Under the pieces are notes generated by a model. The model was given only the letters and a program-made list of their open reading frames with translations. It did no database searches and was not told where the DNA came from. From NCBI GenBank assembly GCA_019915135.1, contig JAHLMK010000020.1:372001-436000 (forward strand): 64,000 nucleotides of DNA, written 5' to 3'. Within the stretch, counting starts at the first letter, position 1. Every line of letters begins with the position of its first letter. Shown piece by piece: positions 31,393 through 43,609 of the stretch. The position numbers and the translations under genes are program-made. The DNA comes from Strobilurus pachycystidiatus (lineage: Eukaryota; Basidiomycota; Agaricomycetes; Agaricales; Physalacriaceae).

Positions 31393-32442
31393 CTAAAATT
31401 CGAGGTCCTGTATGTGCCCGACAAGTTCCAGGACCTTCCGCTTACTTCCCGCTTTGCCTCCCGATGCTGCATCCTTTGCTGAAGTGCTACCTCTGCCCAC
31501 TGGTGTCTCACTGAGAAGGTCACGGAAGTAACCGTCTTGAAACTTGTCCCCAACATCACCATCAACCTCAAAGCCGGTCGTGTTCTCACTCTGAACCGCG
31601 CACACATCATCATCGTCGTTCTCTTCATCTTCGGTAAGGAGATCCAGGCCGGCTTGAGCACCGTTTGAGAGCTCCGGGGCCGTGCCGTCTTGTGCTGATG
31701 AGGTTTCGGCTGTTGGTTGATCGGGGATGTCTGCCGTTGTCGGACGCGCATCAGAAGAGGTCTTGGTACTCTTCTTCGACGCAACGCAAAGAGCGACCCA
31801 ACACTTCGCCAGTTCAAAGTCGGGACCTTGACTGTCTGTCAAAGGCACGTAAGACAAAAGCAAGAGTTTGAGACTGAAGAAACTTACCGTCCCTTTGATA
31901 GGATTCATTTCACGTCGGTAATGTTGGCGGACTTTTGTCATGCCAACAACACTCTCTGCCTTCTGTGACGCACGATCCCGGGTGTTTACACGCGTGAACG
32001 TTGACACTGTACGTTCCTCGGGCATCGAGTTCGGGAGCATAGAATAAAGCTTGATCCCGACAAACTAGGACATTTGGGTAAGCTAGAACCTCGCATATAT
32101 GCAGCAAGCACTTACCGCGAGGACGTCAGCGTGTGGACTACGAGACATCTGTCTCCAATACTCAATTGGTGACCAGTCAGGTGAACGCGCTGTAAAGGGC
32201 GCATGTTGTCGAATGTACGCCTCAAACTGACACTTGATAGCCGCAATAGCAGCAGTACTGCTCGCATACTGACTGCAAGCCGCAATAGTATGGCCGTCTT
32301 TAGCAGCACTCTCCATCTCTCGGTATAAAACCTTGACAATGAAGAGACCAATCTTGGCATATGCAGGTAATATATCACGTAGATCTTGATCCGTTCGGTC
32401 GCTCGGGATTCCACGAATACGAATTGCTCCTCGCTCGAGCAC
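31393..32442 (-). pseudogene. hAT transposase C-terminal remnant
   Basis: On the minus strand, SPIEYWRQMSRSPHADVLA (about 32185-32130) is followed in the next exon by a GIKLYSMLPNSMPEERTVS segment (about 32060-32000) and by KVRQHYRRE. This is the hAT dimerisation region (hAT_C) as seen in basidiomycete hAT proteins. An acidic tail (EDEENDDDDV) ends at 31393. Upstream, DILPAYAKIGLF and YASSTAAIAAIKCQF may be the preceding exon. The DDE catalytic residues and the BED finger are not found. Sequence at about 32450-32600 is unrelated and non-coding, so the N-terminal part is lost. It may mark a former autonomous partner of the local MITEs, but that link is inference. Confidence 0.65.
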
Positions 32443-32680
32443 GTTGGTCTGTGATTTGCGTAGAATGGGGCTATAGGCCTGATAGGTCGGTCACCCCCCA
32501 TGGTAGGTTGCAGTAGGTCTGCACCCAACCCAACAGTAGACCTACAGTAGGCTACCGTAGAGTGCATGCTGGCGTGCTGTAGCCCATCTGTAGAGGCATG
32601 ATAGACGATTGTAAAGACTTATTCGAATCAAAAAAGAGGCACAAAAAGATATATTGAGAATTGATAGAAATAAGGAACCA

Positions 32681-34590
32681 CTACTCCTCCGCCTCCTCCT
32701 CCTCCTCCTCCGCCTCATTCCCTGCAGGGGCGCCTTGTGGTGTGTTATCAGGTGCAGCCTCAAAGTCTTCCTCGTCAGCATCGGAATCATCTTCACCCTC
32801 AGTATCAGTGTCACCCGTTCGACCTGCGTACTCGAGAGCAACCTGAGCCTTATCCTCGGCGCTCATTCCTGATGCCGGCGTAACTTGATCAACATCCTTC
32901 GCGCCGGCATGTTTCCTGAACACAATAAGATTAGTGGCGGTGGCGCTCAAGGATAACGAGACATACCTGGCACGAGTATACCAGCGGAGCATTTTCTTAC
33001 CCGCAATCTCCGGGTGGTCCTCGAGCCATTCCTGGACCTGAGGTAGATGCCTGTCATGATACGGCGCGTTCTGTGTTGACTCCTTGAGGTCGCCGCGTGA
33101 AAACTCTCCAGTTGACCATTCAAGGATGCAATGTTCAATCTACAATATAGTCAGATGACAGAAAGGAAGCAAGAGTGAACGAAATACCAGTGTTGATACA
33201 AGCGCCATGAACGGTGCCGGAATGGGCTTGAATAAGTCAATCATTGTATCCTTCGCACCAATAGAGTCTTTGTTGGAGAACGCGATGGTCTCGATACTCC
33301 CGTAAAAGATAGGATTATCATAGATACCTTTGCGTTCTTGTGGTTTCTAGTAGGCGTGAGTCTGACGTGTACTGGCAAGTAGGAGTACTACCTTGAACCG
33401 GAACGCGTTGTCGCAACGCAACTCCTCCGCGATAACTTTGTTCTTCTTGATGGCGGCTAGAGCCGCCTTAGATTTCTGTCGGGGATTAGTCTTGGAGACT
33501 CCGGTAGTCGCTGAGGAGAAGCCGTAGATAGAAACGACGCGGGAACGAATGATGCCAAGGGCGTAGCTGCGGACGCGGGACCCGCGATATGTCATCTATC
33601 GAACAATGAGTACTGGCAAGCAGCCCGAGAGAGAACTCACCAGAGCCTTGATGGATTTGGTGAACTCTTGCCGCTCCCTTGCAGCTACAGTGCAGTCGGC
33701 CCAGATCTCTTGAGTCCACCTTGACTGCTCCGCGTCCGAAGGATAGGGATTGCTTGTGAGTAGACGGGCCTCGTATATGTTAATAGCATTGCCAACAAAG
33801 GTGCGTGTGATACCGTCATAGTCGTGAAGATTCTTGCCGGTAGCACCGGCCTTGAGTAGCGGCAGCCTCGGTGGAAGCGGAGGTGCAGAGGCTTGAACAC
33901 CAATTGGAGCCTCGGTAGAACCTTGTCGCCCTCTGCAATAGGGGCCGCGTTATTGTCTAGTTGGTCGGCTTTCATGGAGACGGTCTAGGTGTGCTGTGGC
34001 ATAAGCAAAGAAGATGGCAACGGAGTGGAGGAAGCGGCATGAGAAGTAGACCGTGGGGGACAGGGCGTGGACAAGTCGACACTCATAGTGGACATGGGTG
34101 GCAGGGTATTGCGCTTGCGCTTCTTCGTTTTGGGCGGCGATGGAACGTAAATGTCGGTTGTTCTAATCTGGAACAAATGAGAACAGGACAGAGATAACTG
34201 CTAGAACTGTACCGCAGTAGAAAACGCGTCCCAGCGAGGCTGCTCTTCCTCATAGCCGTCACTCCCTACCTCCTTCTCGTACCGGTCATCCCCGCTCTCG
34301 CTATAGGACTCAATCAAGCGGCCGGTGCGCGCAAAATTCTCCTCGACTCTGGCATTGGAGCGGTTCTGTCTGGCGGCTACGTGCTCCTGTCGCTTTTCTG
34401 CATGAAGATTAACACACCAAAAAGAAAAAATGGAGAGTATGCTTACGATTGGTCCTATCCAGAGCAAACTGGGTTTGGGCATTCACTTTAGTGAGGGCAG
34501 CGAGTCGTTTCTCAAGGTCCCTGTTCTGACGCTCGAGGGCTTCTTGCTCTAGAAGAGGGGGTTGGTGATGCCCTGTAAAAATGAGGCACA
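32681..34590 (-). CDS. DUF6532-family protein, multi-exon
   Basis: Minus-strand exons assemble as follows. A coiled-coil N-terminus (LERQNRDLEKRLAALTKVNAQ, about 34540) is followed by an acidic stretch with DAFSTAV and a basic segment PPKTKKRKRNTLPP (about 34140). The conserved core comes next: NAINIYEARLLTSNPYPSD, WADCTVAARERQEFTKSIK, AEELRCDNAFRFK, KGIYDNPIFYGSIETIAFS, and DLFKPIPAPFMALVSTLIEHC, then LEWSTGEFSRGDLKE. The tail is very acidic (EEEEEEAEE) and stops at 32681. DUF6532 proteins are Agaricomycete-specific and often sit among transposons; no function is known. Introns of about 50 bases separate the exons. No inactivating change was found, but the start was not fixed. Confidence 0.72.
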
Positions 34591-34628
34591 CTTACGAGCG
34601 TTGCTCGCCTTCCCGGTTGGGACTCTGA

Positions 34629-36534
34629 GACGCTTGGCTGGAGGCTGGTTCTCCGTCTCTGAATAGTCTCCCAACGGGACCGAAATGGATCTGCGAGGAG
34701 CTTGAGATCATAGGAACAGAAAATGACAAAAACGGAAAGCCGCTCACGATTGAGACCGAACTGTGGCGTCGCGATCGGGTGGAATGCATCAAGGAGCTCA
34801 TCGGTAACCCTCGATTCCGTGAGCATTTGCGCTATGCGCCGGAGAGGAAGTGGCAAAAGGACGGGAATGGAGAGCCCGAGCAGGCGTGGGATGAGATGTC
34901 AACTGGAGACTGGTGGTGGAAGATCCAAGTACGTCCCTAACTTCCCAGTCAGTCTACGATTACTGAGAGAAGCAGAAACTCTTACGTGCAGGTGCCACTA
35001 TAGCCGCATGTATCGTTTCCTCCGATAAAACCCAACTATCGCGTTTCTCTGGCGACAAATCGGCGTGGCCGGTCTATCTCACCATCGGAAACATCGACTT
35101 TGATCTACGAAGAAAGCCGTCAGAGCATGCGCAAATTCTGATCGGTTACATACCAGTCATCAAGCTAGATATCTTCAAGAAAAAGGAACGCGCCTTGCAG
35201 GGTATCAGCTCTTCCACAAGTGCATGGAAAGCATCTTTAAGCCTCTCGTCAAGGCAGGGAAGGAAGGCGTCGAGATGCTCTGCGCTGATGGAATGACGCG
35301 GCTCGTATTTCCGTTGCTCACCGCTTATGTCGCCGACTACCCCGAGCAGTGCCTCGTTGCATGCTGCATGGAAAACCGATGCCCAAAGTGCAAGGTCAAA
35401 TCGCGGTCTCTCGGCGACGGGCCTGGTGTTCCAGATCTTCGTGACTTGAAGAGTACACTCGATGTCCTGAAAGCGGTCGGCTCCGGGTTCAAACCTACCG
35501 AATTCGAGGAGTTAGGCATGCGCGCAGTCAATCCCTTCTGGAAGGACTTACCTCACTGCAACATCTTCGCCTGCTTTACCCCCGACATCCTGCATCAGCT
35601 GCATAAGGGAGTTTTCAAGGATCACCTTGTCAGCTGGTCGACGGAGGCATCTGACTTGAGCAAGACCGAGATCGACAAGCGCTTCCAGGCCCTGCCGACG
35701 CACGCCACCCTCCGACACTTCAAGAAGGGGATCTCGTTTGTTCAGCAGTGGACAGGGCGGGAGTATAAGGAGATGGAGAAGGTCTTCTTATCGGTTATAG
35801 CGGGGACGGCGGACGACGACGTGACGATTTGTGCGCCGGCGGTTCTGGACTTCATCCACTACTGGCACTTTGAGTACCACACGGAGTCTTCGCTCAAGGC
35901 GCAGGAGGACGCATTACGCACCTGGCATTCCCACAAGCGTGTATTCCTCGACCTCGATGTTCGCGAACACTTCAATATCCCGAAAATCCACTCTATGCTC
36001 CATTATACGGCCATGACTCGCTCACATGGCGTTCCAGCGGGTTTCAACACGGAGGCGACTGAGCGCTTGCACATCGATTTTGCGAAAGTCGGATATCGCG
36101 CGTCCAACAAGAAGGGCTATATCAAACAGATGTGTCGGTGGTTGACGCGGCAGGAAAACATCTTCCGATTTGGTGCATTCTTGGACTGGGCTCTGGATGG
36201 CGCGGGAAGAGATGAAGAGAATGGAGACGAGGATGAGGATATTGACGCGGATGTTGACGACGAGGAGGAAGAGTCGCCGGTGACCATGGAGGTTGCGGAG
36301 AAAGAGAGGCAGGCCAGGGTATCTGCATCAGATGACACCCTGCCCGCTGTCCCTCGCTCTCAGTGTCACGGCGAATCTGCGCCGTTCAAACGAGTCGAGT
36401 TCAAAACTCTTACGGACGTATACCGCTGTGTTGATTTCACAATGGCTCTCGCCAAATTTCTCACAGCTCGGAATTGGATCAAGGACGACTATTGGAACAA
36501 TCCCATTGCCATCACTAAATTCGGGAAAAAGTGA
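34629..36534 (+). pseudogene. Plavaka-type transposase, copy 1 (truncated, frameshifted)
   Basis: The frame begins near LNSLPTGPKWICEEL and continues ELIGNPRFREHLRYAPE and MSTGDWWWKIQ. A 44-base intron (34929-34972) then leads to GATIAACIVSSDKTQLSRF and KSAWPVYLTIGNI. One base is lost at about 35197 (before GYQLFHKC); the frame then runs on from 35224 through MLCADGMTRLVFP, ADYPEQCLVACC, PDILHQLHKGVFKDHL and NTEATERLHIDFAKVGYRASN to 36534. These are hallmarks of Plavaka, a CACTA-like DDE transposase of Agaricomycetes (remembered). The N-terminal third is missing where it meets the DUF6532 gene. Truncation plus frameshift make it inactive. Confidence 0.85.
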
Positions 36535-37228
36535 TTTCACCTGACAGCAAATTCCGTTTGCAATCGGTCCGATCGTCGATTGCAATACATTATATGGTCA
36601 ATAACATCGTACCATCGTGCCGAGTGTGGATGTTATGGTTGCTGTAAGTATGATACATCATTAAATGTCAATTAAGTACAGCACCAATCACGACCACGAC
36701 TTATACCTATCATATCGAGATGATACTGTCATGGTATCCAATTGACTGCAAGCAGTAATGTTTGTTGTGCACTGCATTCCAACTGCCGAGCCGATACGGG
36801 GCTTACATGTCAGCGTAGCCACTGTCCTCTTCACTATTTCCTTACCCTTCGGTGTCATCTTATTCCTCCGCCGTTGCCCAGTCGTTGTCATTACGTCTCT
36901 CTCATGCATCCTGGACCGTTTCCACGGGTACCAACAGCTGTAGACTACATTCTGCGCGAAGCCGTACGACGCTGGTTTCGCGACACGGGGCAAACTTCCC
37001 GGGATAAGTACCAAGGGCGGGCGCTGGGATGGATGGCAGGTGGGGGAGCAGCAGAGGCGGCGTCACACCACAGGCCATACCGGCCAGACCTGCAACGTTC
37101 ACAGATGTCCATAGCTGAGGAGTCAGAGCCGTATGAAGTGTCGTCAATGTCCCTTGTGAGCTTGGGATCGAACACTGCTGTTTCCATTTTGCTGAACCTC
37201 AAAATGAAATGCAGGACTCTCTGGTTAG
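36535..37228. other. Intergenic, with a decayed piece of a Plavaka 3' end
   Basis: 36802-36834 (CTTACATGTCAGCGTAGCCACTG and onwards) resembles the 3' end of Plavaka copy 2 at 37976-38010. I infer a degenerate second copy of that end. No gene is called. Confidence 0.4.
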
Positions 37229-37236
37229 GGTGACCG

Positions 37237-37692
37237 TAGGGTGGCGAAGTAAACCTCCCCCTTGGTATCTTACCAGTATTTTACCTACCCCTCCGGAACC
37301 CCCAGGTATCAATACTGTAACTTACCGTTCAATACTCACGTGACTGGTTCACGTGATGCTTGTGGCGCATTTTCCGCCCCAGGCTAAAATGGCATGAGAA
37401 TTTTGTTTCTGCGCCTCAAAATCAACACATTTGAGCTTAAAATATAAGTACTAGGTGCTAGCTCTTGTGACTACCTCCTATGCATGCTTGGAGCCCAGCC
37501 ACACCTCCCCACACCGTCCCGCCACTTCCCGCCGCGCCGCGCGCCTCTCACGTGAATCAGTCACGTGAAAGCATCACGTGGAGGTAAGTTACCTCCCCCT
37601 CAGGCGCCGAGGTATCTTACCGGTAAGTTACTGGTAACAAACTGTCACAAACCTAAGTGGTATCAATACCTAAGGTTTACTTCGCCACCCTA
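37237..37692. mobile_element. hAT-like MITE, 456 bases
   Basis: Perfect 20-base terminal inverted repeats start TAGGGTGGCGAAGTAAACCT. They are flanked by the exact 8-base duplication GGTGACCG (37229-37236 and 37693-37700). The interior repeats GGTAAGTTAC/GGTATCTTACC-type motifs near both ends and CACGTGA motifs. There is no coding capacity. The TAGGG tip and 8-base duplication fit hAT. Confidence 0.88.
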
Positions 37693-37784
37693 GGTGACCG
37701 GGTCCCCTTGGACAGAGGCTAGAGCAGCGACAATGGTCACGAGATTGTCCAGGGACTGTCCAAGTCAGGTCTCGACCTACAAAT

Positions 37785-37850
37785 AAGGTCAACGATGTCC
37801 GTTAACCTTATAAGGTCAGCGATTTCTGTTAACCTTATAAGGTGATCGGA
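37785..37850 (+). repeat. Two-unit tandem repeat
   Basis: Units of about 31 bases (AAGGTCAACGATGTCCGTTA, then AAGGTCAGCGATTTCTGTTA) each end in ACCTTATAAGG. Confidence 0.6.
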
Positions 37851-40800
37851 ATCCAATGGGCCACATTACGGTGACTCTTTGCACGTACGTCGTCAGTACC
37901 AGTTACGTTGCTAATGTCACGGTCAATTCAATCCATCGACCATCTCCCACTCTACATGTACAGTTGTTGTGGAGGCTACATGTCAGCATATCCACTGTCC
38001 TCTTCGTCGCTTCCCTGCTCTTCGTCGTCAATCGTTTCCGGCATGACCGCCTCGGCCTCCTCCCCCTCCTCGTCATCTGAGTCCTCGGCCCCACTCAGCT
38101 CTGCTTCGTCCTCATCCTCATCGATGTCATTCTCCGCATTGCTATCAACGTTGTTCCCATCCTCAGCCTCAGCCTCCGCTCTGCCCGCATCAGCCTCAGG
38201 GAGGTCTGCGTTCCCCACAGCATCTGATGGCGCAGCTTCTAGCTCGTCTTCAGCCTCTGTCTCGTCCTCGCCTGTATTGTTGTCCGTAGAAGAATCCATG
38301 GCTGGTGCATTATCAAGATGGCCAACACCGCCACCGAGATATCGCATGAACATGTCCCGGTCCAGGAATCTGCTCATAGGTAAGCGACGCATCGAGGACA
38401 GGAGGGAGTTACTGACATATTGACATAGAAGTTCTCCCAATCCGCGTCTGCTGGAGAATCTCGCCACTGACGGGCTTCGGTATTGCCACTGAACGGCATC
38501 AAGTCGGAGGTGACATCGTTACTAAAGGCTGGGATGAGGTGAGCACCACGAATAACGAGCGCCGGATTCAGAAAACCAAAAGCATAGTCGTCCGAGGTAG
38601 GAACATAGCCAATTTTGGGTAGCCGTGCTCTAGACCGACCCGACCGGTAGCCTGGCTCATCGCCTAACCATCGCACCCAGAGGAACTCCATATCCTTGAT
38701 GCCGCTAAAATTTCCCATCGGCGGCGCATGCTGAACCTGTGCATGAAAGATGCCGAGCACCTGGGCATACCAGTATGGATGTGCCTTCTCGTCTTCAGCT
38801 GCATCTGGATTTCGGACCATAACGAATGGGCGGATGCGGGGGCTAATTGTGTCGTACTCGCGTCGAACATCGTATGTTGTGAAGTTGATACGAACAAGTT
38901 GCTGTCGAAAGATCCGGTTGTTGACAATCCGTACAGTGTTGCGGTCATCGTGAGTAAAAGTCTCGTGAGTGTCTCCGTCAAATTCTCGACCAAGGATACG
39001 ACCAAGAAGGTGGTCCTGAAGCTTGGGTATAAAGTTCTAGATGTCATATTGTCAGCTATGCACCCGGAATATCCAGCTGCTTACCTTTTTGGCGGGATCG
39101 AGTTCTGCGTCTTTTGGAGTAGCTGTGAAGTCGTACAAGTTGACCGGCCTGTTACGGGATTTGGATATGAAGTGGTGGTCTTCGAGTGAGGCCGTCTTGA
39201 CTTCTTTTGACTCGGCCGTACGTCTGAATAAGTTACGTCGCCCATGTCGCTTCGCGATTTGCTTCATTGCATCCTTCTTGTTTGTCATGCCATAGAGCTT
39301 CTTCACAATGCGATGTGCAAGTTCGCCCTGTGGCAGTATCAGCTTACCGGCATATGGGTTGAGGATAAAACCATACCAGTTGTGTTGAATATGAATCTGT
39401 CGTTCCAAAGAGTCGAATAGAGCGTACATAGTCACCGAGAGCGTGGAACTTGGGCGTGAAAAGGTTCAAGGTTCGAGGTTTCGGACCCGATGAGGAGGAA
39501 TTTGCAGCAGGTGGTGGCCGACCTGCCTCTCTAGCAGCTGTAGCAGCTTCTGCCTGACGTCGCCGTCGCGCTTCGGCCTCCCGTGGCAGCTCTACCGTTC
39601 TGAATTGCGAACAGATGTTATCGCGGAACTGGCGAAAAAGTCGTCCAAGCTGAACGGTCGATGCTTCCATAATGGTCAAGGTGTCGTCTGTATGCATCCG
39701 TAGCTTGGCGAGTGCGTGCCATTCTGCTAAACGATACAAAAGGGTGAGAACAGCGCCATTGAACGGTTCTGGAAGCAGATCCTCAAAAACAGGGATTGCG
39801 CACTAGACATTGAAAGTGTTAGTGTCAAATCACGTAGAGAATAGACATAATACCTGTAGAATATCCTCGAAATCTCGTGCGGCCAATTTCTTCATTTGAG
39901 AAGCATTCGTCGCGAACCGTCTGATGGTACTTCCAAACGTGGGTACCTTGCGAAATCTGTGTGCAGTTTTAGCCACTAACAGAGAGACAGTGGGAAAGAT
40001 ATTCACCGCTGATCCAGTTGGTCAACAAGGTCCCCGTTTCGAACATGAGCGTATAACATTCGAATGAGATGTGTGAACGTGGCCTTCCAAACGCCCAATT
40101 CAAACTCGTGAAGTAGGTCAACGACCAGCATGCGATACGGGTCAAATGTAGCGCCGAGCTGCTCAATGAATGCGTTCTGAGAAGAAATGATTGAACGCCT
40201 TGTTGAGGAACGTGAACAGTAATGTACTTACCTTTGTTGGTACACTCGATGTATCCTTGAGAAGATCGAGACCGCCAATGGCCCGTCCAAGACTATAAAT
40301 CATTCGCCTAGCGGTATCCACACGAGATCGCATAAAAGTCCGAACACGTTGGATTCGTGTTCTTTCGTCGAGTTTCTGTCCCATGAGATCGAGTTTGGCC
40401 TTCGAAACAAAACATCGCGGACACGGACTCAGGCCCTTATCCCGAATTGTGGCAAGAAGGACTCTGCAAGTAAAATTCAGATTGAGACACAATCAAGTTG
40501 CGAGACTAATCACTTTTCGGGATAATCAGCTGAGTAGGTGAATATACGCGGAAATACGCGTCGTTCGATACCATCTGCGCACATGATGACGATACCATAA
40601 GTATAAGCATGTAGGAATTCGGCATCTGACAGCAGGAAAGTCCACACAGCCTGCATGAGTTCGCGGCGGCAGTGCGTCAAAATGTCGGCCTTTTGTGTCT
40701 TCCACTTGGGATGAAATTCCTTCACCCAGTCACCGAACGAATCAGGAAGCTTACAGTAAAGTAAGCAAGGATTACAATGTGTCACAATGAGAACACCGAC

Positions 40801-41840
40801 CGTAGGAATATACGCAAGATGCTCAATGGCACCAGAATTGAGTTGCGACCGAATATACTTGCTGATGTTGCCGAGCATCTCATAGATGGGCCACGCTTTG
40901 GCGATACCAAAGTTGGCGAGATGCGTGGCATCTGAGAGGACCATTACTGCAGCGACAACCTTTTCGCGCTTGCAGGATGGGTCAGTCGGATCTGCAGGAG
41001 CGTGGGTTTGGACGTGGTCGTGTTCCGATATGAAGGCATCCGATGTATAGAACTCTCCGTGAGCACGAGTCTCTTTGCCAGAAGATGAGCGATGGAGGGC
41101 CGTGTATGGCGAAAAGTGAATCTTCGAGCCGAGAGGACCCATGAACGTCGCACGTATAACGTCAACGATGCGACGGTAGTAGAGACCGGGAACCTGGTAG
41201 GAGCGCAAAAAGATGACAGACTTTTCTTAAGAAATGTCGGTCGACACCGGGATAAGATGCTTATCTTATGTTTCTGGTCTCATCCATCAGGCTTGTTTAT
41301 GTATAAAGAGAATGCATTGAATGTGTACTACACGGATTAAGCTAATCTCAAGTACGCTACATAAGCTAAGAAAGAGTCCGACTGCAGCTGAACTTAAGCG
41401 GAAACATAAGAAGAGCTTGAGCGGCCAACTTAAGCTCCCACTTGAGACAATCTCAAGCGTAGTCGGCCAAAACTTAAGTCGCACTTGAGTGGGCAGGCAG
41501 CTCAAGCTGATCTTGAGTCAGCTGAAAACTTGAGTCAATCTCAAGCGACCGAACTCAAGCTGCCAAAGCTCAAGTTCGGCTAGTCGTAAATGTCGTCTCA
41601 GGGAGACCTGTCCGTGCGTCCACCCGGAAGGGCGTTCCTACAAATGTCAATTCGTGAAAAAAAAATCTGAAATAACTTCCCAGAAACAGAGCAGATGTCG
41701 TCGACGGGGGAAGATGAAGGGGACGAAAAAAAAGAAACCGGAACCGACCACGCCACGGAAAGAGAAAAACGAACTCACTAGGCCGCGACACCTTGTCCCA
41801 GCCGCCAGGCAACGCGACAGTTGGGCTGCTCGAAACCGTC

Positions 41841-41914
41841 GGCTGGTGTAGCGCCCGGCTGGTGTAGCGCCCGGCTGGTGTCGCGCTCGCGCCCTGCTGG
41901 TGTCGCGCCCGGCT
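41841..41914. repeat. GC-rich minisatellite
   Basis: Four imperfect units of GGCTGGTGTAGCGCCC lie inside the 1,985-base element. Confidence 0.75.
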
Positions 41915-42074
41915 ACTTCTCCTCCTGGCCAGTTGCCGTAGTCGCCATTGTAGTCGTCTATAGTCGTCGCTGTGGGTGAAGTGTCGGTGGGGAAGGTGGG
42001 CGAGGTCGTCGTCGTCACGATAGTGGTGGTCGGAAGAGAAGAGCAAATGCTGAGTCATCCGTCAACAGTGGTAA

Positions 42075-42179
42075 CGTGTCCAGGCCTGTTTGATGTGCAA
42101 AGTGCATAGGCACCAGATGTCCGGGCCGCCGGATCGTCGGTCCCCTATGCACTTTGCACATCAAGCGGGCCTCGACACG
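42075..42179. other. 36-base-stem hairpin
   Basis: 42075-42110 and 42144-42179 are inverted repeats (arms ending TGATGTGCAAAGTGCATAGG) with three mismatches and a 33-base loop. It could fold in RNA or be a small foldback insertion inside the 1,985-base element. Confidence 0.7.
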
Positions 42180-43609
42180 TTGCGGTCGTTGCCTTATGAC
42201 TGATCGTTTGCCTCTTTCTCTTAACCACCAGCACAGCGACAACAACGACGACAACGACGGTGGTAACGCGTTCTTCGGCCACGGACACGTTCTCTTGATC
42301 AACAATCGATGAGCACAGCCGGCAATGATGACCCACAGCGACACCGACAACAAACGCCCACCGCGCAATGACTGCGGCGACGGGCCATCGACCACGACAG
42401 GCACTACTCAGCAACGTATATGCTCTTGACCTCAACACGCGACGTGGCGATGACGCCGGTTGGCATGGCAGACAGCTTGGGCGCTCGGTGAGTCGTCTTT
42501 GCTCTTTGGATGTTGTGGTTACCCACGACGCTCTTTGGTTCTCTACAGCTCCGACCTGGCTCCGACCATTCTTGAGTGCGTTCAACTAACTTTCTCCCCG
42601 CCCGTCACCCTCTCGCACCACCTGTTTACCGCCTCCCAACTCGTTGTCGGAGACTACCGCACGCGGTCTCGACCGATGCTGCCATCGCTCGAATTCACCC
42701 CTGCGAATCGAAGGGCGTTTGAGTTGAGGCCAAGTTAGTATCTACCGACTCGACTTGGGATTGGAGTCGACCCGAGTTGGGGTCAGATTTGAGTCAAGGT
42801 GAATTGGGATGGAGTCAAGTCACTCGGTTGGACTCGATTTTGCAAGTTTGCCTTGGCCTTTGAGTTGAGTTTAGCTGACTCAAGTACACAGTTGTAGAGT
42901 GTTTGCTGAATAGTCATCAATATATCAATTTTGCACTACAAACCTAGAATACTGAGTTTTCAGGTTCGAGTCGAAATTCCGAAACCCAAATCACCCCGGT
43001 CACGACCAGGAAAACTAAAGTTTTGTCTGTCATCTTCTTGAAGATGAGAGAATCTTAAGTTAGGACTTAGGTACAAATTTGAGCTGAGTGGGACCAGTTG
43101 TATACGGGAGGTAAAAACATAAGATTAGTCGCCGTCTTATCTTATCCCGGTGTTCACCGACATTTCTTAAGAAATGTCGGTCTCCTTTCATAGGAGCGTG
43201 GCGGCTCTCCTTTCGTCCCAGATGGAACGTCGATGGAGACCGTGGCCTGTTTGAAGGACTGAACAAACGGATCAGTCGACGTGTCAATTGCTCTGTCCAT
43301 TCGTCGGTTCTCTGTCTCGGCGTGGAAGTTGTCAGGAAGATCCTTGACTGTGAAATCGGGAGCTTGCAGGACGTCGTGTACCAGACTGTCAAGCTCGCCT
43401 GCTGTTTTCTGGATATTGCCGTTGTTCATCCACCCCATGAGGTGGTAAACGGTCATGTTCGCAAATGGCCACGGAGCCTGAGACCCTGAGGTGGAAGTCG
43501 ACGCTGATGCTGAGGAGACTTCAGAAGGTGTGGGAATTGTGATGCCAGTCTGGCGTGGAGTGGCGAGGTCTTTTTTCTCGACAAAGACATCGGGGTCATA
43601 GGATGGGCG

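Larger units (their letters stand above)
41206..43190. mobile_element. 1,985-base non-autonomous element with 8-base duplication
   Basis: It is flanked by TAGGAGCG at 41198-41205 and 43191-43198. Removing it with one copy restores the Plavaka frame across PPRSY/QVPGLYY. The inverted ends of about 50 bases share CTTAAGAAATGTCGGT and ACACCGGGATAAGAT. A 26-base perfect palindrome centred on TTAA lies inside the right end. The left subterminal region (41370-41580) is rich in CTTAAG/CTCAAG motifs, and the right (42740-42890) in GACTCGA/GAGTC motifs. No transposase is encoded. It is probably hAT-like. Confidence 0.8.

Noticed and set aside
31361..31420. tRNA-Ser-like CCGAGATGGCCGAGTG
   Set aside because: Only an A-box-like piece is present. 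There is no cloverleaf and no good B box, and the downstream arms do not pair.
41835..41920. CRISPR-like array
   Set aside because: It is a four-unit GC minisatellite without unique spacers, and the organism is a fungus.
41227..43170. TTAA at both ends of the 1.9-kb element, suggesting a piggyBac-like insertion
   Set aside because: The 8-base TAGGAGCG duplication lies further out, and using it restores the Plavaka frame. The TTAA sites are inside palindromic terminal repeats.
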